64,000 nt of DNA from Microbacterium candidum (GTDB lineage Bacteria; Actinomycetota; Actinomycetes; Actinomycetales; Microbacteriaceae): assembly GCF_030315975.1 (NCBI RefSeq), contig NZ_JASXSZ010000006.1, forward strand, positions 212,702 to 276,701, given 5' to 3'. Below the pieces are notes generated by a model. That model saw nothing but the letters and a program-made list of their open reading frames with translations. It did no database searches and was not told the origin of the DNA. The position numbers and the translations under genes were made by a program. Positions 1-7,505 of this stretch are shown here, piece by piece; position 1 is the first letter of the stretch; every line of letters begins with the position of its first letter.

Positions 1-203
1 GCTGTGGCCGCGAGCGCGCGGTCGACGGACGCCGGCTCCAGCAGCGCCTCGGCGACGTCGAAGAAGTCATGCCACGGCGCCTGCGGCGGCACAGCGCGAT
101 CGGCGAAGATCGCTTCGAGGGCTGCGTCGTCGCAGCCCGACAGCCACGTCGCGAGCGCGCGGGCGTCGGTCGCGCCGTTCACGTCGCCGCGCCCGTCTCT
201 CAC
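1..203 (-). CDS. helicase-associated (XPB/Ssl2-like) protein, N-terminal fragment
   Basis: Only the first 67 or so codons are inside the window; the gene continues past its left edge. The visible N-terminus (ARALATWLSGCDDAALEAIF, then VPPQAPWHDFFDVAEALLEP) resembles the actinobacterial helicase-associated family that carries an XPB/Ssl2-like helicase C-terminal domain further on; this is recognition by pattern, and the diagnostic domain is not visible. The GTG start at 203 is preferred because it overlaps the TGA of the upstream gene (GTGA, 200-203), which implies translational coupling. A second in-frame GTG lies at 182. It appears to form an operon with the small membrane protein before it. 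Confidence 0.6.
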   Translation of the reverse strand, partial: MRDGRGDVNGATDARALATWLSGCDDAALEAIFADRAVPPQAPWHDFFDVAEALLEPASVDRALAAT

Positions 204-517
204 CGACCCGAGCGGCCCTGCGGGTCGTCGGCGCGATTGGCTCGTGCGCGGCGCACGAAGCTCATGATGAGGAGTGCCACGATCATGAGGAACGCGATCG
301 GCAGACCGACCTCCATGGTGACGATGATCGTCGGCCACAGGCCCACGCCGAAGTTCACGACACCCGCGGGCCGTGCCAGGATCACCGCGAAGAAGCACAC
401 GATCGTCAGCGCCGTGATGCCCAGCGCCATATAGGCGAGGATGCGGTCGATCCGGCGCACGGGGACGTCGTCGGCCTTATGGCCGTGTACTCCTGTGTCG
501 TGACTGCGCGCGCTCAT
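200..517 (-). CDS. small two-helix membrane protein
   Basis: A 105-residue protein of unknown function. After a hydrophilic N-terminus it has two hydrophobic segments, about residues 27-49 (ILAYMALGITALTIVCFF) and 66-88 (TIIVTMEVGLPIAFLMIVA), then a basic, Arg-rich tail, so it should sit in the cytoplasmic membrane with both ends inside. The ATG at 517 is chosen because the open frame further upstream is Arg/Gly-rich and overlaps the promoter of the divergent cold-shock gene. Its stop overlaps the next start by 4 nt. No catalytic motif is seen, so no function is assigned. Confidence 0.6.
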   Translation of the reverse strand: MSARSHDTGVHGHKADDVPVRRIDRILAYMALGITALTIVCFFAVILARPAGVVNFGVGLWPTIIVTMEVGLPIAFLMIVALLIMSFVRRARANRADDPQGRSGR

Positions 518-653
518 CCGAATCAGCCTACTCCGCTCGGTGTCGGGAACAGATCGCCCGCGGCTCTTGTGCCGTAGGCTGGAGGTTCTCCGGAGCGGCC
601 CCGCTCCGTTCCCGTTATGCCCGCGAGTCGGGCCCGCACGAGCGAGGTTTCGC

Positions 654-1034
654 ATGCCCACCGGCAAGGTCAGGTTCTACGACGACGAGAAGGGGTTCGG
701 CTTCATCACTTCGGATGACGGCCAGGACGTCTTCCTGCACGCCACCGCCCTGCCCGCCGGCGCCGCCGTGAAGACGGGGACGCGCGTCGAGTTCGGCACG
801 GCCGACGGCAAGCGCGGACCGCAGGCGCTGTCCGTGCGCATCCTCGAAGCGCCGGTCAGCCTCTCCAAGCGCGCGCGCACGCCCGCCGATGACATGGCCG
901 TGATCGTCGAAGACCTCGTGAAGCTCCTCGACGGCATCGGCGGCGACCTCCGCCGCGGACGCTACCCCTCGAGCGGTCAGGCCAAGAAGATCGCGGCGGT
1001 GCTGCGCAAGGTCGCGGATGACTTCGACGCCTGA
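654..1034 (+). CDS. cold-shock domain protein with C-terminal extension
   Basis: A 126-residue protein. Residues 1-65 are a cold-shock OB-fold: GKVRFYDDEKGFGFITSDDG holds RNP1 (KGFGFI) and is followed by the RNP2-like DVFLHATAL. The remaining 60 residues are not found in the 67-residue CspA type and are typical of the longer actinobacterial form. Predicted role: single-stranded RNA/DNA binding, RNA chaperone. A -10 hexamer TAGGCT at 575-580 would give a 5' leader of about 65 nt, as is common for cold-shock mRNAs. The last codons overlap the start of the DUF3027 gene by 17 nt, so the two are co-translated. Confidence 0.9.
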   Translation: MPTGKVRFYDDEKGFGFITSDDGQDVFLHATALPAGAAVKTGTRVEFGTADGKRGPQALSVRILEAPVSLSKRARTPADDMAVIVEDLVKLLDGIGGDLRRGRYPSSGQAKKIAAVLRKVADDFDA

Positions 1035-1920
1035 TTCCGACGCTCCCGTCGAGGGCGTCTCTTCGGAGGACGCGCCCGACGGAGTGATCCCTGACGAGAC
1101 CGGTGCTGAAGAAGCCGTTGTCGACGCTGCCGAGGAGGCAGCCGATGAACCGGTCATCGACGAACCGGCGGTCGACGAGCCGACCATCGATGCTCCGGCG
1201 CCCGCGGAGCGGGTCGCCGACGAGCGCCTGCTGGCCGCGCACGACCTCGCGCTCGCCGCTCTCCACGAGATCACCCCTCCGACGACGGTGGGGGATGCCG
1301 CGGGCTACACCCTCGAGGACGACGGCGTCGTCTCGCTGCGCTTCGCGAACCTGCTCTCCGGGTACCCGGGCTGGTTCTGGACGGTGAGCCTCGCCCGCGT
1401 CGATGACGAGGACCCGACGGTCCTCGAGGTCGAGCTCCTTCCCGGCGACGACGCGCTCCTCGCCCCCGAATGGGTGCCGTGGGCCGTGCGGCTCGCCGAA
1501 TACCAGGCGCAGCAGGCCGTGCTCGAGGCCGAGCGGGCCGCCGCCGGCGAGATCGAAGAGGACAGCGACGACGAGTCGGATGTCGACGACGACGCGGATG
1601 ACGACACCGACGATGACGACTCGGACGAGGACGGGCGCCTGCACGCGGGCGACCTCGACGGCGTCGACATCGACCTCGTCGCTGACGATCATGTCTCCGA
1701 AGATGTCGATGACGCGGATGATGACGACTCGGACGACGAAGAGTCGGACGACGACGAAGACTCGGACGACGACGAAGACTCGGATGATGACGACGAGTCG
1801 GATGACGATTACGACGACGAGTCGGACGGTCATGACGACGACGAGTCGGACGATGACGATGACGACTCGGACGACGAAGACTCGGACGACGAAGACGCGG
1901 ACGTCGGCGCGTCACGCTGA
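1018..1920 (+). CDS. DUF3027 protein with long acidic tail
   Basis: A 300-residue protein. Residues 1-60 are acidic and low in complexity; about 60-165 form the DUF3027 domain (GYPGWFWTVSLARVDDEDP and EVELLPGDDALLAPEWVPWA); from about 178 to the end the chain is almost purely Asp/Ser/Glu in repeats such as DDDESDDDEDSDD. The domain's function is unknown; it is widespread in Actinobacteria and usually sits by a cold-shock gene, as here. The tail is encoded by near-repeats of gacgacgaagactcgga, so its length probably varies between strains by slippage. The ATG lies inside the end of the cold-shock gene. Confidence 0.85.
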   Translation: MTSTPDSDAPVEGVSSEDAPDGVIPDETGAEEAVVDAAEEAADEPVIDEPAVDEPTIDAPAPAERVADERLLAAHDLALAALHEITPPTTVGDAAGYTLEDDGVVSLRFANLLSGYPGWFWTVSLARVDDEDPTVLEVELLPGDDALLAPEWVPWAVRLAEYQAQQAVLEAERAAAGEIEEDSDDESDVDDDADDDTDDDDSDEDGRLHAGDLDGVDIDLVADDHVSEDVDDADDDDSDDEESDDDEDSDDDEDSDDDDESDDDYDDESDGHDDDESDDDDDDSDDEDSDDEDADVGASR

Positions 1921-1931
1921 CGCATTGCGCA

Positions 1932-1961
1932 AACCCCCGGTCTCGCTGGAGACCGGGGGTT
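1932..1961. terminator. bidirectional intrinsic terminator
   Basis: A perfect 13-bp stem, aacccccggtctc / gagaccgggggtt, with loop gctg. It lies between the convergent DUF3027 and serC genes and is flanked by an A/T-poor tail on both sides, so it can serve both strands. Confidence 0.8.
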
Positions 1962-1991
1962 CGGCGTCGGCGCGGGCGCGGGAGACCCGCG

Positions 1992-3104
1992 TCAGCTGTT
2001 GACGATGACGTACTCGATCGAACGGATCAGCTGACGCACGTCGGCGGGATCGATCGACACGAAGGTCGCGATCCGCAGCTGGTTGCGGCCGAGCTTGCGA
2101 TACGGCTCGGTGTCGACGATGCCGTTGGCGCGCAGCGTCTTGGCGATCGCGGCGGCGTCGATGTTCTCGTTGAAGTCGACGGTGACGACGACGGGGGAGC
2201 GGTCGTCGGGGTCGGCGACGAACGGCGTCGCGACGGCGGACAGCTCGGCCCAGTCGTAGAGGGCGGCCGAGGACTCGTGCGTGCGCGCGTCGGCCCACGC
2301 GAGTCCGCCGTTGCCGTTGATCCAGCTCACCTGGTCGTCCAGGAGCAGCAGCGTCGCGAGCGCCGGCGTGTTGAGCGTCTGGTTCAGGCGGGAGTTGTCG
2401 AGCGCGTTCTTGAGGCTCAGGAACTCCGGGATGTAGCGGCCCGAAGCCGCGACGCGCTCGATGCGCTCGATCGCGGCAGGGGAGACGAGCGCGAACCACA
2501 GCCCGCCGTCCGAGCCGAGGTTCTTCTGCGGGGCGAAGTAGTAGACATCGGCCTGCGCGGCGTCGAAGTCGATGCCGCCTGCGGCGCTCGTGCCGTCGAT
2601 GACGGTGAGGGCGCCTGCATCCCCTGCCACGCGGACGACGGGGGACGCGACCCCTGTCGACGTCTCGTTGTGCGGCCATGCGTACACATCCACGCCCTCG
2701 ACCGCCTCGGCGGAGGCGCGGGTGCCCGGCTCCGCCTTGCGGACGTCCGGGGCCTCGAGCCACGGCGCGGCCGCTGCGGCGGCGAACTTGCCGCCGAACT
2801 CGCCGGAGACGAGGTTCTGCGCGCGCTTCTCGATGAGTCCGAACGCTGCGGCATCCCAGAATGCCGTGGACCCGCCGTCGCCGAGGATGATCTCGTAGCC
2901 CTCGGGGACGCGGAAGAGCTCCGCGAGGCCCGCGCGCACGCTGCCGACGAGGTTCTTCACCGGCGCCTGCCGGTGCGACGTGCCGAGGATCGCGGCGCCG
3001 CGGCCGGCGAGGGCCTCGAGCTGTGCAGGGCGGATCTTCGACGGGCCGCACCCGAAGCGTCCGTCGGCGGGCAGGAGGTCGCGGGGGATGACGATGTCCG
3101 GCAT
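1992..3104 (-). CDS. serC: phosphoserine aminotransferase
   Basis: A 370-residue class V aminotransferase: 3-phosphohydroxypyruvate + glutamate to phosphoserine, in serine (and possibly pyridoxal) biosynthesis. The PLP lysine is in FAPQKNLGSDGG (about residue 198). The N-terminal FGCGPSKIRPAQLEAL and the SLKNALDNSRLNQTLNTPAL segment match the actinobacterial SerC branch rather than the E. coli type. Start at 3104: the -10 hexamer TAGAAT (3111-3116) ends 6 nt before the ATG and there is no Shine-Dalgarno, so the mRNA is probably leaderless. It is monocistronic, ending at the shared terminator. Confidence 0.92.
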   Translation of the reverse strand: MPDIVIPRDLLPADGRFGCGPSKIRPAQLEALAGRGAAILGTSHRQAPVKNLVGSVRAGLAELFRVPEGYEIILGDGGSTAFWDAAAFGLIEKRAQNLVSGEFGGKFAAAAAAPWLEAPDVRKAEPGTRASAEAVEGVDVYAWPHNETSTGVASPVVRVAGDAGALTVIDGTSAAGGIDFDAAQADVYYFAPQKNLGSDGGLWFALVSPAAIERIERVAASGRYIPEFLSLKNALDNSRLNQTLNTPALATLLLLDDQVSWINGNGGLAWADARTHESSAALYDWAELSAVATPFVADPDDRSPVVVTVDFNENIDAAAIAKTLRANGIVDTEPYRKLGRNQLRIATFVSIDPADVRQLIRSIEYVIVNS

Positions 3105-3183
3105 TCCCTGATTCTACGGGCGGGGGATACGGCCCCCCGCCCGCATGACGGCCCGTGACGGACGGCTGGTCGGGCCCCTCCGC

Positions 3184-4677
3184 TCAGTGTCCTCCGACGG
3201 GTCCACGCGGCTCGGGCACCGCCGTGCCGCCGTGAGTGGGGTCGTAGTCCGACGGCCATTTGCCGCCGTTCTCCCAGAAGATGCGGATGTCGTCGAGCGG
3301 GCGGCCCTTCGTCTCCGGCGCGAACTTCCACACGAAGAGGAACGCGAGCACGGCGAAGCCGCCGAGCACAGCGAAGACGCCGCCGCCGCCGAGGACCTTG
3401 AGCAGCGGCAGGAACGCGACGCCGACGATGTAGTTCGCGACGAGGTCGCTCGTGAGCATCGTGCTGGAGCCGGCACCGCGCAGATGCGACGGGAAGGTCT
3501 CACCGGCATACACCCACACGAGAGCGCCGAAGCCGAACGTGAATCCGACGGTGAACATCACGAGACCGAGGAACCCGAGGGCGACGAAGACGCCGGAGAG
3601 GTGGATGTTGGTGGGATCGGTCTGCCCCGCGGCTCCGACGCCGAACGTGAAGATCAGCACGAGGCTGGCCGCGATCATGATGCCGATGCCGGTCAGCAGC
3701 ACGGGACGCCGGCCCATCCTGTCCACGACGGCCATCGAGACGAAGACCGCGATGAGCCCGATGAACTGGATGAGCGCGGGCAGCCCGAAGATCGCCATCG
3801 TGTCCTGCTCGCTGAAGCCCATCGCCTTGATGATCTGCGGGCTGTAGTAGACGATCGCGTTGATGCCCGTGATCTGGACGGCGAATCCGAGCAGCACGAC
3901 GAACACCGTGGCGCGCAGATAGGGCTTGGAGACCATCTGCTTGAACGTCGACGTGCCCTTGGCACGGTCGGCCTCCGCCTCGGCGTGATCGGCCTCCATG
4001 CTGTCCAGCTCCGCGTGGACGTCCGCGTCCGGATCGATGCGCGCGAGCACCTTCGCGGCATCCTCTCGGCGGCCCTTCATCATGTACCAGCGCGGCGTGT
4101 CGGGCGCGCGCATCAAGGCGAGGGTAATGAGGATGCCGGGGATGGCGGCCGCGCCCAGCATGATGCGCCAGTTGCCTGTGGGCGCGAGCGCCCACGCGAC
4201 GAGGTAGCCGCAGATGATGCCGAAGACCGTCGCCACCTGGTACAGCACGAGCAGTGCGCCGCGGATCTTCGTGGGGGAGGACTCCGCCACGAACATCGGC
4301 ACGACGACGATCGAGATGCCGACCGTCACGCCGAGCAGGATGCGGGCGATCGCGAGCGAGGGGACGCTCCACGCGAGGGCCGACAGGAGTGAGAAGAGCG
4401 CGAAGGTCCCGGCCACGAGCACCATGATGCGTTTGCGGCCGAACCGGTTGGCGAGCCAGCCTCCGGAGAGGGCGCCCGCGATCTCGCCGAAGATGACGTA
4501 GGAGACGAGGAGGCCCTTGTCGGCCTCCGATGTGATGTGGAAGTCCTTCGCGATGAAATCGAGCGCTCCGCCGATGTTCGACGAGTCGTATCCGTAGATG
4601 ATCCCGACCGTCGCCGCGGCGACGGCGACCATGATGGCGGTGCGCGACGAGCCGCGCAGATCGTGGAAGATGCCCAT
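3184..4677 (-). CDS. sugar porter family MFS transporter
   Basis: A 497-residue, 12-helix transporter of the MFS sugar porter family (XylE/GalP/AraE type), predicted proton symport of a sugar or polyol. Family signatures: GYDSSNIGGAL in helix 1, NRFGRKR after helix 2, PDTPRWYMMKGR at the end of the first half, VQITGINAIVYYSPQI in helix 7 and the C-terminal PETKGRPLDDI. An 80-residue cytoplasmic loop separates the halves. The start at 4677 follows GGGAGG seven nt upstream; an in-frame ATG six codons earlier has no such site. No catabolic genes adjoin it, so the substrate cannot be told from context. Confidence 0.88.
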   Translation of the reverse strand: MGIFHDLRGSSRTAIMVAVAAATVGIIYGYDSSNIGGALDFIAKDFHITSEADKGLLVSYVIFGEIAGALSGGWLANRFGRKRIMVLVAGTFALFSLLSALAWSVPSLAIARILLGVTVGISIVVVPMFVAESSPTKIRGALLVLYQVATVFGIICGYLVAWALAPTGNWRIMLGAAAIPGILITLALMRAPDTPRWYMMKGRREDAAKVLARIDPDADVHAELDSMEADHAEAEADRAKGTSTFKQMVSKPYLRATVFVVLLGFAVQITGINAIVYYSPQIIKAMGFSEQDTMAIFGLPALIQFIGLIAVFVSMAVVDRMGRRPVLLTGIGIMIAASLVLIFTFGVGAAGQTDPTNIHLSGVFVALGFLGLVMFTVGFTFGFGALVWVYAGETFPSHLRGAGSSTMLTSDLVANYIVGVAFLPLLKVLGGGGVFAVLGGFAVLAFLFVWKFAPETKGRPLDDIRIFWENGGKWPSDYDPTHGGTAVPEPRGPVGGH

Positions 4678-4811
4678 GTCCGAACCTCCCGGCACGCATC
4701 ACCGGCGACGCGTGCAGACAGCGTGGCACACGCGCGGCCAGGATGCGAGAGCCTCGGCGTTCCTCCGTCGAATAGGCTTGAGGGGCCTGTTTCCGCAAGC
4801 CCGAGGATGCC

Positions 4812-5513
4812 ATGACCGATCTCATCGACACCACCGAGATGTACCTGCGCACGATCCTCGAGCTCGAGGAGGAGAACATCGTGCCGCTGCGTGCGCGGAT
4901 CTCGGAGCGGCTCGGTCATTCCGGCCCCACGGTGTCGCAGACGGTGGGTCGCATGGAGCGCGACGGCCTCGTCATCGTGTCCGACGACCGCACCCTGGAG
5001 CTGACCGACGGGGGACGCCAGAAGGCCGTCGACGTCATGCGCAAGCACCGGCTCGCGGAGCGCCTGCTGAGCGATGTCATCGGTCTCGACTGGGCGTACG
5101 TCCACGAAGAGGCGTGCCGGTGGGAGCACGTCATGAGCGAGCAGGTCGAGCTGCGTCTCGTCGAGCTCCTCGGCCACCCGACCGAGTCGCCCTACGGCAA
5201 CCCGATCCCCGGCCTCGAGCAGCTGGGCGACGACATGCCGCGTTCCGACGGCGGTGCCGTGGTCGGTCTCGTCCGCCGGCTGAACGAGGACGGCGGTCCC
5301 CTCGAGGGCGTCGTCCGGCGCCTCGCGGAGCCCGCGCAGGTCGATCCCGAGCTTCTGCAGCAGCTCAAGGCCGCGGAGGTCGTGCCCGGCGCCCGCGGGT
5401 CGTTCCGCTTCAGCGAGGGCTACGTCCTCGTCCAGATGGACGGCAGCGACGAAGCGCTCGAGCTGCCGGTCGAAGTGGCATCCCACATCTTCCTCATCGA
5501 CGACCGGAGCTGA
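4812..5513 (+). CDS. DtxR/IdeR-type iron-dependent repressor
   Basis: A 233-residue metal-dependent regulator. Residues 1-70 are the winged helix; 71-140 the dimerisation and metal domain; the last 75 or so an SH3-like FeoA domain. The metal ligands of diphtheria DtxR are conserved at the same numbers: Met10, His79, Glu83, His98, Cys102, Glu105, His106. The cysteine marks the iron-sensing branch (MntR-type proteins differ there). It should repress iron uptake genes when Fe2+ is plentiful. GAGGA lies before the ATG. It is divergent from the sugar porter; a TAGGCT hexamer at 4774-4779 is a plausible -10. No iron-uptake gene is in the window. Confidence 0.88.
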   Translation: MTDLIDTTEMYLRTILELEEENIVPLRARISERLGHSGPTVSQTVGRMERDGLVIVSDDRTLELTDGGRQKAVDVMRKHRLAERLLSDVIGLDWAYVHEEACRWEHVMSEQVELRLVELLGHPTESPYGNPIPGLEQLGDDMPRSDGGAVVGLVRRLNEDGGPLEGVVRRLAEPAQVDPELLQQLKAAEVVPGARGSFRFSEGYVLVQMDGSDEALELPVEVASHIFLIDDRS

Positions 5514-5576
5514 CCCCGTCGACGGCCGCGCCTGAGCCGCGTTCTGGTATTCCAAGCGGACTCGGAGGTGCGGAGC

Positions 5577-5605
5577 GTGACAGATTCGTTACCTTCCGGT
5601 AGCGT
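5577..5605 (+). promoter_or_regulatory. three-fold 11-bp direct repeat with -10, upstream of M23 hydrolase
   Basis: GTGAC (5577-5581), GTTAC (5588-5592) and GTAGC (5599-5603) are spaced exactly 11 bp apart, one helical turn, and the last overlaps a -10-like TAGCGT (5600-5605). The repeat resembles binding sites of the response regulator MtrA, which in other Actinobacteria controls M23 and Rpf cell-wall hydrolases. The regulator assignment is inference. Confidence 0.45.
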
Positions 5606-5710
5606 GGGGGAGTCCACAGGCGAGAAGCCCGCCGTCGGACCCCACGCGAATTGCCTCTCCGGCTCGTCGTTCGCGCGGTGAAGCCTGCACCACGTGCCCC
5701 GAACACAACA

Positions 5711-6679
5711 GTGCTGACGAGCCAGCGCTCCGGCGCAGAGGCGCCGGAGGACAATTTGGCTGAGCAGATCGATTCGCCGTCGAACGATAACGCAGACCCC
5801 TCGACCGGGGTCGCCCCCACCCGCAGATCGGCGCGTGCTGCAGCGTCCGCGAACACGGCACCGCTGCCCGAGCGGTCCGTGAGCACCCGGACCGCCGCCG
5901 TCACGGCATCCACCCGCACCGCCCCCGCTCCCCGCCGCAAGCGCGGCATCCGCAAGCCTCTGAAGGCTGTCGTCGTCCTCGCGATGGTCGGCGGCCTCGT
6001 CGCGACCGTCGCCATCCCCGCGTTCGCGAGCCTGACTCCGACCGCGAGCGCGCAGACGCTGCAGCAGGCGTCGGCCGACGACGCGCAGAAGATCGTCGTC
6101 GCGTCGGACGCGACGGCCGCGGCGATCGATCGCGACGGATACAGCGCCACGACCCCCGACGAGCTCGCCAAGGCGAAGGCCGAGGCCGCCGCGCTCGCGC
6201 GTGCGAAGGCGAAGGCGTCCACCGCGTCGGTGAAGTTCAAGATGAACCTCGGCATGGTCGCCCCCGGCAGCGGCGCCGTCCGCTGGCCGGTCGCGCACGT
6301 CGACCACATCGGCGACGGCTTCATGGCGCGCGGTGGCGAGCACCACGGCGTCGACCTCCTCGACCCCGCCGGCACGCCGATCTTCGCGGCCGCGGCAGGC
6401 ACCGTCCGCGTCTCGACCGAGAGCTACTACGCCTACGGCGTCGCGATCGTCATCGATTCCGTCATCAACGGCCAGCGCGTCTCCACGACCTACGCCCACA
6501 TGACGTACGGCAGCCGTCAGGTGCAGGTCGGCCAGACGGTCGCGGCCGGCCAGCTCATCGGCGCGGTCGGCAGCACGGGCCGCTCGACCGCCAACCACCT
6601 GCACTTCGAGGTGACGATCAACGGCACACTGGTCGACCCGCTCGCGTGGCTCGAGGCCAACGCCGGCCCTGTTCCGTAG
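5711..6679 (+). CDS. membrane-anchored M23 family peptidoglycan endopeptidase
   Basis: A cell-wall hydrolase of about 322 residues. A polar, Ala/Arg-rich cytoplasmic tail of about 75 residues precedes one hydrophobic segment (KAVVVLAMVGGLVATVAIPA); an Ala/Lys-rich linker leads to the extracellular M23 domain. Its zinc ligands are visible: HHGVDLLDP (His and Asp), AHM and HLHFE. It should cleave peptide cross-links or activate other amidases. The start is uncertain: GTG 5711, GTG 5678 and TTG 5651 are in frame and none has a good ribosome site; 5711 gives the most ordinary N-terminus. A 15-bp inverted repeat follows the stop. Confidence 0.8.
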   Translation: MLTSQRSGAEAPEDNLAEQIDSPSNDNADPSTGVAPTRRSARAAASANTAPLPERSVSTRTAAVTASTRTAPAPRRKRGIRKPLKAVVVLAMVGGLVATVAIPAFASLTPTASAQTLQQASADDAQKIVVASDATAAAIDRDGYSATTPDELAKAKAEAAALARAKAKASTASVKFKMNLGMVAPGSGAVRWPVAHVDHIGDGFMARGGEHHGVDLLDPAGTPIFAAAAGTVRVSTESYYAYGVAIVIDSVINGQRVSTTYAHMTYGSRQVQVGQTVAAGQLIGAVGSTGRSTANHLHFEVTINGTLVDPLAWLEANAGPVP

Positions 6680-6703
6680 GCACTCAGCGGCATCCGTTCT
6701 CCG

Positions 6704-6753
6704 ACACGCCACCCGATGTTTCCCCGTTCCGCGGGCCGCATCGGGTGGCGTGT
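6704..6753 (+). terminator. inverted repeat after the M23 gene
   Basis: A perfect 15-bp stem, acacgccacccgatg / catcgggtggcgtgt, with a 20-nt loop, starting 25 nt after the M23 stop codon. It lacks a long U-run but is well placed as a terminator or mRNA stabiliser. Confidence 0.6.
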
Positions 6754-6797
6754 GCGTTAGCCTGAACCCGGAAACGCTTGCGAGAGCGGAGGAGCCG

Positions 6798-6908
6798 ATG
6801 GGAAGCACACCACGCATCCGAACCATGGATGCGCTCGGACTGCTCGTCCTTCGGCATTGCACCAGCGGATGCCGCAGCCTGTCTGCGGCGCCGAGGCGCT
6901 GTCTGTAA
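6798..6908 (+). CDS. 36-residue small ORF or leader peptide, Cys/Arg-containing
   Basis: A 36-codon ORF with a strong ribosome site (GGAGGAG, 4 nt before the ATG) and a -10-like TAGCCT at 6758-6763. The product begins MGSTPRIRTMDALGLL, contains RHCTSGCRS and ends RRCL: three cysteines and seven arginines. Its TAA lies in the loop of the terminator at 6894-6923. A second hairpin, gccgcag-cctgt-ctgcggc (6871-6889), lies within the ORF, and its ctgtct can compete with the terminator's own ctgtct for pairing with agacag. That layout fits either a free-standing small gene or a leader controlling the HNH gene. Function unknown. Confidence 0.5.
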   Translation: MGSTPRIRTMDALGLLVLRHCTSGCRSLSAAPRRCL

Positions 6909-6923
6909 GACAGCGCCTTTTTT
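6894..6923 (+). terminator. strong intrinsic terminator overlapping the small ORF stop
   Basis: An 11-bp stem, aggcgctgtct / agacagcgcct, with a 3-nt loop, runs directly into six Ts: the most canonical rho-independent terminator in the window. It lies about 80 nt before the HNH endonuclease start, so that gene needs readthrough or its own promoter. Confidence 0.85.
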
Positions 6924-7000
6924 CATGCCCTCCGCACGCTCGAAAGCGCTTTCCGCATCGAATACCGCGAAGCCGTCCCGGCGATTCGAGAGGAATTGGA

Positions 7001-7498
7001 ATGCGCACACTCGTGCTGAATGCGGGCTATGAGCCGCTCGCGATCGTGTCCTTCAAACGAGCGCTCGTGCTCGTCATGAACGACAAGGCGACGATCGTGG
7101 AGCGGATGGAGGAAGATCCGGTGTGGGGTACCCAGCGTGCCTTCGATAGACCCGTCGTGATCCTGCTCACCCGCTATGTGCGTCTGCCCGGCGGGCGACG
7201 CGTGCCGGTCACGCGTCGCGGAGTGTTGCGGCGCGACGCCCACCGTTGCGGATACTGCGGCAAGGCCGCATCGACGATCGACCACGTCCTTCCCCGCTCG
7301 CGCGGGGGTGCGGACTCCTGGGAGAACCTCGTCGCGTGCTGTCTGCGCTGCAACAACGTCAAGGGCGACCGTACCCCGCAGGAGATGGGGTGGGACCTGC
7401 GGCTCACGCCCCGGCCTCCTCAGGGCGCGCACTGGACGGTACGCGGCACCGAGCGCACCGACCCCCGGTGGGAGCCGTACCTCGAACTCGCCGCCTGA
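7001..7498 (+). CDS. HNH endonuclease
   Basis: A 165-residue HNH nuclease of the stand-alone actinobacterial type. The N-terminal half (RTLVLNAGYEPLAIVSFKRA) is characteristic of the family; the HNH/zinc core runs from about residue 80: RRDAHRCGYCGK, then IDHVLPRSRGG, then CCLRCNNVKGDRTP, giving two CxxC knuckles and the catalytic His. The family is abundant and mostly of unknown function, though some members act in restriction or recombination. The ATG at 7001 follows GAGAGGAATTGGA. It is immediately downstream of the small ORF and terminator. Confidence 0.85.
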   Translation: MRTLVLNAGYEPLAIVSFKRALVLVMNDKATIVERMEEDPVWGTQRAFDRPVVILLTRYVRLPGGRRVPVTRRGVLRRDAHRCGYCGKAASTIDHVLPRSRGGADSWENLVACCLRCNNVKGDRTPQEMGWDLRLTPRPPQGAHWTVRGTERTDPRWEPYLELAA

Positions 7499-7505
7499 GT
7501 CCGGC

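Noticed and set aside
1271..1915. Arg/His-rich minus-strand frame opposite DUF3027
   Set aside because: It is the complement of the Asp/Ser repeat tail, not a gene.
5606..5710. c-di-AMP (ydaO) riboswitch before the M23 hydrolase
   Set aside because: Actinobacterial cell-wall hydrolases often have one, but its conserved core segments are not present here.
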